Shown piece after piece: positions 1-6,376 of a DNA stretch of 6,376 bases (the first letter of the stretch is position 1; each line of letters opens with the position of its first letter). Below the pieces are notes generated by a model. It did not search any database, was not told the origin of the DNA, and saw only the letters and a program-made list of their open reading frames with translations. The position numbers and the translations under genes were made by a program. Source of the DNA: Candidatus Buchananbacteria bacterium RIFCSPLOWO2_02_FULL_46_11b (GTDB lineage Bacteria; Patescibacteriota; Patescibacteriia; Buchananbacterales; UBA6539); assembly GCA_001817615.1 (NCBI GenBank), contig MHIR01000031.1, positions 1 to 6,376 of the forward strand, read 5' to 3'.

Positions 1-80
1 TCTTATTTTAACCCAGTATATCTCGACTAATTTTTTCCTTAAAAAATATAGTAAATAGCGAAGGCAGGCGGGCGGGCAGG

Positions 81-163
81 CAAATTACAATGTTCAAAAT
101 TCAAAATCTTAATGGATAGCGTTTTGAATTTGTAATTTGAGATTTATTTGGAATTTGTAATTT
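81..163. repeat. AT-rich direct and inverted repeats downstream of ileS
   Basis: The word gaatttgtaattt occurs twice in direct orientation (126-138 and 151-163, period 25). It is inverted against caaattacaa (81-90), which pairs with ttgtaatttg (130-139). Next to it, attcaaaa (99-106) pairs with ttttgaat (122-129). Together these give an interrupted hairpin of 10 + 8 bp with an 8-nt bulge. No U-tract follows the stem in the direction of ileS transcription; GC-rich sequence (about 57-80) comes instead, so I do not call a terminator. The rest of 1-171 holds no supportable gene: AT-rich sequence, a GC-rich patch at about 57-80 and a weak all-A/T palindrome at 30-47. Confidence 0.6.
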
Positions 164-171
164 CTTTATTT

Positions 172-3225
<3,054 letters not shown>

Positions 3226-3244
3226 AAGTTTTAAGTATGGATTT

Positions 3245-3273
3245 ATTTTAACTGAAATTAACGCTTTCGTCAA
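3245..3273 (-). promoter_or_regulatory. Sigma70-type promoter of ileS
   Basis: On the minus strand a -35 box TTGACG (3273-3268, 5 of 6 to consensus) is followed by a 17-bp spacer and a -10 box TAAAAT (3250-3245, 5 of 6). The predicted start of transcription is near A3238, giving a leader of about 13 nt before the ATG at 3225, too short for a normal ribosome-binding site, and none is visible. The match was made by eye. It decides the ileS start, because the alternative TTG codon is the first three bases of the -35 box. Confidence 0.65.
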
Positions 3274-3314
3274 CCTGGCTTATACCCCTTTTTATTAGGA
3301 CTTATTAAAAAATG

Positions 3315-3534
3315 GTTTTACTCTGTCATCCCGCACGAGGCCGCCCCTTAGTAGATTTTGAGGCGGCCGCGATGCGGGATCCAGGGTTGAACGATTACGG
3401 CTCTGATATAAAAATATAAAAAAATTAATAAATTTTATCAAAATTCAAGTTTAGTGATATTAATCCTGGATTCCGCATCGCGGTCATCTTAAGCTTACCC
3501 GTGACGGCCGCGATGCGGAATGACAAAGTAAAAC
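3315..3534. repeat. REPIN-like inverted pair of GC-rich palindromes
   Basis: Two arms of about 74 bp lie in opposite orientation around an A/T-rich centre (about 3390-3460). Left arm (3315 to about 3388) begins gttttactctgtcatcccgc and ends gcgggatccaggg. The right arm (3461-3534), read on the other strand, begins gttttactttgtcattccgc and ends gcggaatccagga. The outer 21 bp differ at only two positions; the middle of each arm has diverged. Each arm is itself palindromic (gtcatcccgc against gcgggat), so it resembles a REP sequence and the pair resembles a REPIN or BIME. From general knowledge, tgtcat(t/c)ccgc...gcgg(g/a)atccagg palindromes occur between genes in many bacteria. No transposase is present in the window. 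Confidence 0.75.
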
Positions 3535-3556
3535 TTTTTAGGGGGAAAAGAGAAAT

Positions 3557-3592
3557 AAAAAAAACACCATTGAATAAACAAAAGGCGTTTTT
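3557..3592 (-). terminator. Intrinsic terminator after the ferredoxin gene
   Basis: Minus-strand RNA forms a 9-bp stem, AAAAACGCC (3592-3584) with GGUGUUUUU (3568-3560), including one G-U pair and a 15-nt loop, ending in a run of eight U (3564-3557). It begins 9 nt after the ferredoxin stop codon, the expected place for the end of the receiver-ferredoxin transcript. The A-tract on the other side means it could also work for plus-strand transcription. Confidence 0.75.
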
Positions 3593-3601
3593 TTATTGAA
3601 T

Positions 3602-3787
3602 TTACTCCAAAGTAATCGCCGCCACCGGACAGGAATCAATCGCTTGCTGGATTGTTTCTTTATTGGCTTCATAGTCGGCTTCAATCACTATCGCCTTGCC
3701 GTCATTCATTTTAAAAACCGCCGGGCAGACTGATTCGCAAACGCCGCAGCCGATGCAGGTTTCTTGGTTGACAATTGGTTTTGCCAT
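3602..3787 (-). CDS. Small single-cluster [4Fe-4S] ferredoxin
   Basis: Cytosolic electron carrier of 61 residues. Cysteines C11, C14 and C17 in CIGCGVC, together with C53 in SCPVAAI, are the expected ligands of one [4Fe-4S] cluster. The layout resembles the monocluster ferredoxins of the Thermotoga type (CIGCGVCE...CP...VF...DSCP.GAI). C21 in the CxxxCP segment is present, but the residue that would pair with it in a disulfide in such proteins is not cysteine (the region reads EANKETIQ). Reading can extend to a GTG at 3799, adding MNKN, but that GTG overlaps a good Shine-Dalgarno-like AGGCGGTG, so the ATG at 3787 is preferred. The gene lies 66 bp downstream of the receiver gene with no terminator between them, and is followed directly by a terminator. 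The redox partner is not evident from the window. Confidence 0.96.
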   Translation of the reverse strand: MAKPIVNQETCIGCGVCESVCPAVFKMNDGKAIVIEADYEANKETIQQAIDSCPVAAITLE

Positions 3788-3796
3788 ATTTTTATT

Positions 3797-3804
3797 CACC
3801 GCCT
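3797..3804 (-). promoter_or_regulatory. Ribosome-binding site of the ferredoxin gene
   Basis: Minus strand reads AGGCGGTG, matching AGGAGGTG at 7 of 8 positions, with 9 nt to the ATG at 3787. It argues against the GTG at 3797-3799, which forms the end of this site. It is the only clear Shine-Dalgarno in the window, which fits an internal gene of an operon, whereas ileS and argS have very short or no leaders. Confidence 0.6.
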
Positions 3805-3806
3805 AT

Positions 3807-3842
3807 CGCTTACCGATTCGGTTAGCGGCAAGCCGTTAGCGG
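3807..3842. repeat. Palindromic gttagcgg repeats between receiver and ferredoxin genes
   Basis: A near-perfect 21-bp palindrome (3807-3827, cgcttaccga-t-tcggttagcg with one mismatch) overlaps a direct repeat of gttagcgg (3821-3828 and 3835-3842). A small inverted pair, cggc-aa-gccg, sits at its right. The words gttagcg and tatcgct link it to the repeat blocks at 519-585 and 6201-6308. It has no U-tract, so it is not a terminator; it could be an mRNA stem between the two genes. Confidence 0.6.
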
Positions 3843-3853
3843 TCATCAGTTGA

Positions 3854-4231
3854 TTATTTAAAGTATTTCTTAATCTTATTTACCAGCTCGGACGGCGTGA
3901 CGCTTGATTTGATGATAAAGTCTTTGGCGCCCAATTTCAAGCCCTTTTCAATTTCTTCGCGCTGGGACAGGTTGGAGAAAATAACGACTGGAATTTTTTT
4001 GGTTTTTCCGTCCGCTTTCAGTTTTTTTAACATTTCATAGCCGTCAACCTTGGGCATTAAAATATCAAGCAATATCAAATCCGGCATTTCCAGCCGGGCC
4101 AAAGACAAGCCGGCCTGGCCGTCGCCGGCCTTAACGGCGTCAAAACCTTCCTGCGTCAGTTTGGCGTCATATAATTCCAGCAAAAACGGCTCGTCCTCAA
4201 CGATTAGAATTTTGAATTGTTTTTTTGGCAT
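3854..4231 (-). CDS. Stand-alone response-regulator receiver protein (CheY-like)
   Basis: A 125-residue protein made only of a receiver (REC) domain, presumably cytosolic. The acidic pocket is E12-D13 (LIVEDE), the phospho-accepting aspartate is D56 (LILLDILMP), the Ser/Thr switch position is S86 (VIFSN), the aromatic switch is F105 and the conserved lysine is K108 (FIIKSS). All catalytic positions are present, so it should take phosphate from a histidine kinase; no kinase or output domain is in the window. Length fits the single-domain family (about 120-130). It starts at ATG 4231 without a Shine-Dalgarno; upstream lies a repeat array that supplies a possible -10 box. It is probably co-transcribed with the ferredoxin gene. 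Its partner is unknown: single-domain regulators serve chemotaxis, phosphorelays or pilus control, and the window does not discriminate. Confidence 0.97.
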   Translation of the reverse strand: MPKKQFKILIVEDEPFLLELYDAKLTQEGFDAVKAGDGQAGLSLARLEMPDLILLDILMPKVDGYEMLKKLKADGKTKKIPVVIFSNLSQREEIEKGLKLGAKDFIIKSSVTPSELVNKIKKYFK

Positions 4232-4243
4232 AAGTTTATCGCG

Positions 4244-4249
4244 ATTCTA
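4244..4249 (-). promoter_or_regulatory. Possible -10 box upstream of the receiver gene
   Basis: Minus strand TAGAAT (5 of 6 to TATAAT) would place the transcription start near A4237, 6 nt before the ATG. No good -35 is found at 16-18 bp (TAGATT at 17 bp matches only 3 of 6). The hexamer lies in a copy of the local AATCTACGAA repeat, so the match may be incidental. A similar AAACTTATG context precedes the ileS ATG. Confidence 0.3.
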
Positions 4250-4348
4250 ATCTACGAATCATCCCGAATCTACAAACTACGAAAGCCAATCCTAATCTAC
4301 AAATTATCCGAATCTACGAAAAGCGAAACTAAGGCATTCGTAGATTAG
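4247..4348. repeat. Degenerate AATCTACGAA repeat array between argS and receiver gene
   Basis: Four direct copies are visible: ctaatctacgaat (4247-4259), gaatctacaaa (4266-4276), ctaatctacaaat (4292-4304) and gaatctacgaaa (4310-4321). An inverted copy, attcgtagattag (4336-4348), is the exact reverse complement of the first. Spacing is irregular, about 18-26 bp. The array fills nearly all of the 124-bp spacer and contains no ORF. Confidence 0.8.
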
Positions 4349-4357
4349 GATCGGCTT
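4283..4357 (-). terminator. 22-bp hairpin at the argS stop codon, possible 3'-end structure
   Basis: Minus-strand RNA from 4357-4336 pairs with 4304-4283 over 22 consecutive bases, including two G-U pairs, with a 31-nt loop. The 5' arm starts inside the argS stop codon (TAAGCC). Only a short U run (UUU, then CGUAG) follows, so this is not a standard intrinsic terminator; it may end or protect the argS mRNA, or may simply be two inverted repeat units. On the plus strand the two wobble positions become A-C mismatches, so the fold favours the argS transcript. Confidence 0.4.
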
Positions 4358-6116
4358 ACATCTTCTCCGGCGCTTCAATCCCCAAAAGCGCCAAGCCCGT
4401 CGCCAAGACCGTCCTGACCGAAGCGATTAAAAGCAAACGCGCTTTTTTTATTTCCTCTTCGGCTTTCAGCACCGGCAAGGTTTCATAAAACAAGCTGAAA
4501 GCCCTGGCTAAATTATAAAGATAGTCCGCCAAAAGCGACGGGTCATAGGCCCGGGCCGACTGGGCGACAGTTTTGGGAAAGCGCGCCAAAAACCTGATTA
4601 ATTCCAATTCCCGCTCGTCAGCCAAAACCGCGAAATTCACTTTAGAAGAAACCTTGGCTTTGCTTTTGGCAAAAAGGCTGCTGATCCGGGCGTAAACATA
4701 CTGCAGATACGGGCCGGTCTTGCCGGTGAAAGCCAGGGATTTTTCCGGATCAAAAATCATGGTGGTTTGAGGCCTGACGGCCAGAATATAATAGCGCAGG
4801 GCGGCCAAGGCGATGAGCCCGGCGCGCTTGGTTATTTCCTTTTCGGGCAGATCGGGATAGCGCTTGGCCACTTCCGCCCCGGCCAATTCTTCCAGCCGGC
4901 CGATTAAATCATCCGCGCCCGTGCCTTTAATCAGGCCTTCGCGCGATTTGATTTTTCCGCTCCCCAGCCGGATCATGCCGTAGGATAAATGACGGTAATT
5001 TTTCGCGTTGGCAAAACCCAGAAGCTCCAAAATTTTAAAAAGCTGCTTGAAATACAAATCCTGCTCCGAACCGACGACGTAAATTGACTGATCCAGCCGG
5101 TATTTGTCTTTTAAATAAGCCAGATGCAAATCCTGCGTCACGTACAGGCTGGTGTCGTCCGGCCGCAAAACAATTTTATCCGGCAGGCCGAATTTTAAAA
5201 GCGGCGCCAAAATCACGCCGGCGGCGTCTTTGATAAAAACGCCGCTTTTCAATCCCCGCTCCACGATTTCTTTGCCCTGCCGGTAATATTCGCTTTCGTA
5301 ATATTCCTCGTCAAAGCGCTCAACGCCCAAGGCGGCCAAAGTTTCTTTAAACCCTTTAAGCACCCAAGTCATCAAGGTCTGCCAAACCGATTTTATTTCT
5401 TTATCGTCCGCTTCCCAGGCCGATAAAACCCGCTTGGCTTCGGACTCAAGATTCGGATCGGTTTTTTCTTCCCGGCAGAATTTGGCGTAAAAATCGCCGA
5501 CAAAATGATCGGGTTTTAAGCCTGCGGTTTTCGGCGTCTGGCCCGCGCCCCATTTCTGGTAGCCGGCAATCGCTTTGGCAATGGCAATGCCGCGGTCGTT
5601 ATACAGAGTTGACTGGATTACTTTATAGCCGCAGAAACGCAAAATTCCGGCCAAGCTTTGGCCCAGGCAAATATTGCGGATATGGCCGACAGTCAAGGGC
5701 TTATTAGTATTGGGCGAAAAATATTCCACCATGACCTTTTGGCTTCTCCCAATTTTATTCTGCCCGTAATTTTGTTTGGCTTTGTAAATTTCGGACAAGA
5801 CCAGTTTGGCAAAGCCTTCGGGCTTAATGAAAAAGTTAAGATAAGGACCGGCCGCCTTTGCCCTGGCAATCAGCTTATCCGCTTTAAACTTGCTTGCCAA
5901 ATCATAGGCCAATCGCGCCGGGTTTTGCTTTAATTTTTTGGCCAGTAAAAAACAAGGAACCGTAAAATCCCCCGGCTGGCTTTGGGGCGGATAATCAATT
6001 GATATGAGCTTGGCGGAAAAACTTTTGCCCAAAGCTTTTTTCAGACCGCCTTCAATCTCGGCCAAAATCTCCTTTTCGGCTTGAGAATGGGCGAGGTTTG
6101 AGTTGAATGATGGCAT
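4356..6116 (-). CDS. argS: Arginyl-tRNA synthetase
   Basis: Cytosolic class I enzyme that joins arginine to tRNA-Arg with ATP; enzymes of this family need the tRNA bound for activation. It has 586 residues, normal for bacterial ArgRS. Domains in order: N-terminal Add-1 tRNA-binding domain (about 1-100); Rossmann catalytic core with the HIGH motif in SPNTNKPLTVGHIRN (about 134-148); DRGIAIAKA; VGSEQDLYFKQLF (about 348-360); the KMSK-equivalent loop GKIKSREG (387-394), where Ile replaces the usual Met, followed by ADDLIGRLEELA; and a DALR-type anticodon-binding domain from about GKTGPYLQYVYARI (465-478) to the conserved tail LLGIEAPEKM. The ATG at 6116 is supported by a promoter ending 6 bp before it, which predicts a leaderless mRNA; no Shine-Dalgarno exists. 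Stop is TAA, within the 5' arm of a hairpin. Confidence 0.97.
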   Translation of the reverse strand: MPSFNSNLAHSQAEKEILAEIEGGLKKALGKSFSAKLISIDYPPQSQPGDFTVPCFLLAKKLKQNPARLAYDLASKFKADKLIARAKAAGPYLNFFIKPEGFAKLVLSEIYKAKQNYGQNKIGRSQKVMVEYFSPNTNKPLTVGHIRNICLGQSLAGILRFCGYKVIQSTLYNDRGIAIAKAIAGYQKWGAGQTPKTAGLKPDHFVGDFYAKFCREEKTDPNLESEAKRVLSAWEADDKEIKSVWQTLMTWVLKGFKETLAALGVERFDEEYYESEYYRQGKEIVERGLKSGVFIKDAAGVILAPLLKFGLPDKIVLRPDDTSLYVTQDLHLAYLKDKYRLDQSIYVVGSEQDLYFKQLFKILELLGFANAKNYRHLSYGMIRLGSGKIKSREGLIKGTGADDLIGRLEELAGAEVAKRYPDLPEKEITKRAGLIALAALRYYILAVRPQTTMIFDPEKSLAFTGKTGPYLQYVYARISSLFAKSKAKVSSKVNFAVLADERELELIRFLARFPKTVAQSARAYDPSLLADYLYNLARAFSLFYETLPVLKAEEEIKKARLLLIASVRTVLATGLALLGIEAPEKM

Positions 6117-6122
6117 ACCGGT

Positions 6123-6151
6123 ATTTTAGCAAAAATGCGGGGAAAAATCAA
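6123..6151 (-). promoter_or_regulatory. Extended -10 promoter of argS, predicting a leaderless mRNA
   Basis: Minus strand -35 TTGATT (6151-6146, 4 of 6), 17-bp spacer, and -10 TAAAAT (6128-6123, 5 of 6) preceded by TGC, an extended -10 motif. Exactly six bases (accggt) separate the -10 box from ATG, so the usual start of transcription, seven bases after the hexamer, is the A of the start codon. Spacing equals that of the ileS promoter. Read by eye; no scoring was run. Confidence 0.65.
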
Positions 6152-6200
6152 TGGGAAAAGATAAATTTAGATAATACACAGAGATCAAATATCAATTAAC

Positions 6201-6308
6201 GATTAACTGATTAGCCGATCGCTATCTTTAGTTTTACCAAGCGGATCGCTGCCTGCCCCGAACGTAGTGAGGGGATCGCTAACCTTATCGCTTTATCGCT
6301 GATTAACT
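6201..6308. repeat. gatcgct / tatcgct repeat array upstream of argS
   Basis: Exact gatcgct lies at 6217-6223, 6244-6250 and 6274-6280, with tatcgct at 6286-6292 and 6294-6300, all in the same orientation. A GC-rich core with gcctgccccg and gagggg separates two copies, similar in plan to the block inside ileS at 519-585. The array is flanked by a direct repeat of gattaact (6201-6208 and 6301-6308); the second copy overlaps the stop of the upstream gene. The remainder of the spacer (6152-6200) is AT-rich without further features. Confidence 0.7.
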
Positions 6309-6376
6309 AATCTCAACGCTCGTCCCCGCTTGGGCAAAATTATACAGCCGCTCCATATTGCCGTAAGAAACATTGA
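6303..6376 (-). CDS. C-terminal end of a probable YkuD L,D-transpeptidase (partial)
   Basis: Only the last 23 complete codons and the TAA stop are in the window; the gene continues past the right edge. The tail contains ERLYNFAQAGTSVEIS. Family knowledge: YkuD L,D-transpeptidases end with the catalytic SHGC(V/I)N(L/V)S segment followed by a helix of the type LYDWAPVGTPVVI. Here NVS is followed 10 residues on by LYNFAQAGTSVEI, and the split codon at the edge is NTC (Phe, Leu, Ile or Val), as expected just after the catalytic cysteine. Such enzymes make 3-3 cross-links in peptidoglycan or anchor proteins to it, outside the membrane. The catalytic Cys and His would lie just beyond the window, so the call rests on a short tail match. 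Confidence 0.55.
   Translation of the reverse strand, partial: NVSYGNMERLYNFAQAGTSVEIS

Noticed and set aside
30..47. Palindrome attttttccttaaaaaat as a terminator
   Set aside because: The stem is only A/T pairs with a 4-nt loop, over 120 bp from the ileS stop; too weak and distant to call.
1..57. End of another gene at the left edge
   Set aside because: Open frames at the edge are at most about 18 codons with no recognisable sequence; not supportable.
3274..3601. tRNA or T-box/riboswitch leader upstream of ileS
   Set aside because: The predicted transcript starts near 3238, so most of this region lies upstream of the promoter; no T-box sequence or cloverleaf was found, and the structure there is the inverted palindrome pair.
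4050..4250. 66-codon plus-strand open frame antisense to the receiver gene
   Set aside because: Ser-rich mirror of the well-conserved receiver domain; a shadow.
4247..4348. CRISPR array
   Set aside because: Units are short, degenerate, irregularly spaced and partly inverted, with no constant repeat of 25 bp or more and no spacers of uniform length.
5658..5933. 91-codon plus-strand open frame antisense to argS
   Set aside because: Lies opposite the HIGH motif and N-terminal domain of argS; no independent support.

Overview
This window looks like a piece of a small bacterial genome, most likely from the Candidate Phyla Radiation (Patescibacteria, Parcubacteria-like). That placement is an inference. 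It rests on a eukaryote-like (type 2) isoleucyl-tRNA synthetase, many short word-like repeats filling the intergenic spaces and even entering a housekeeping gene, promoters placed almost on top of start codons, and unrelated housekeeping genes standing side by side. No gene needs a recoded UGA; the stops seen are TAG once and TAA four times, so the standard code fits.

Every gene is on the minus strand, so transcription runs right to left. From the right edge: the last 23 codons of what looks like a YkuD-type L,D-transpeptidase (6303-6376); a repeat-filled spacer; argS (4356-6116) with a strong promoter that predicts a leaderless mRNA; a 124-bp spacer with repeats built on the word AATCTACGAA and a 22-bp hairpin that begins at the argS stop codon; a stand-alone CheY-like receiver protein (3854-4231); a small [4Fe-4S] ferredoxin (3602-3787) closed by a clear intrinsic terminator; a 220-bp inverted pair of GC-rich palindromes (REPIN-like, 3315-3534); ileS (172-3225) with its own near-consensus promoter; and a 171-bp AT-rich tail of repeats with no gene.

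Functionally, the two aminoacyl-tRNA synthetases charge tRNA-Arg and tRNA-Ile. The receiver and ferredoxin probably share one transcript, as nothing resembling a terminator lies in their 66-bp gap. The transpeptidase would act on the cell wall and is not obviously linked to the rest.

The most notable observation is that ileS carries three separate in-frame repeat insertions: an 8-bp unit x4, a 7-bp unit x4 lying between two cysteines of a predicted zinc knuckle, and a roughly 67-bp block whose flanking words recur in the argS/transpeptidase spacer. The promoter architecture also indicates that ileS starts at an internal ATG rather than at the upstream TTG, because that TTG belongs to the -35 box.
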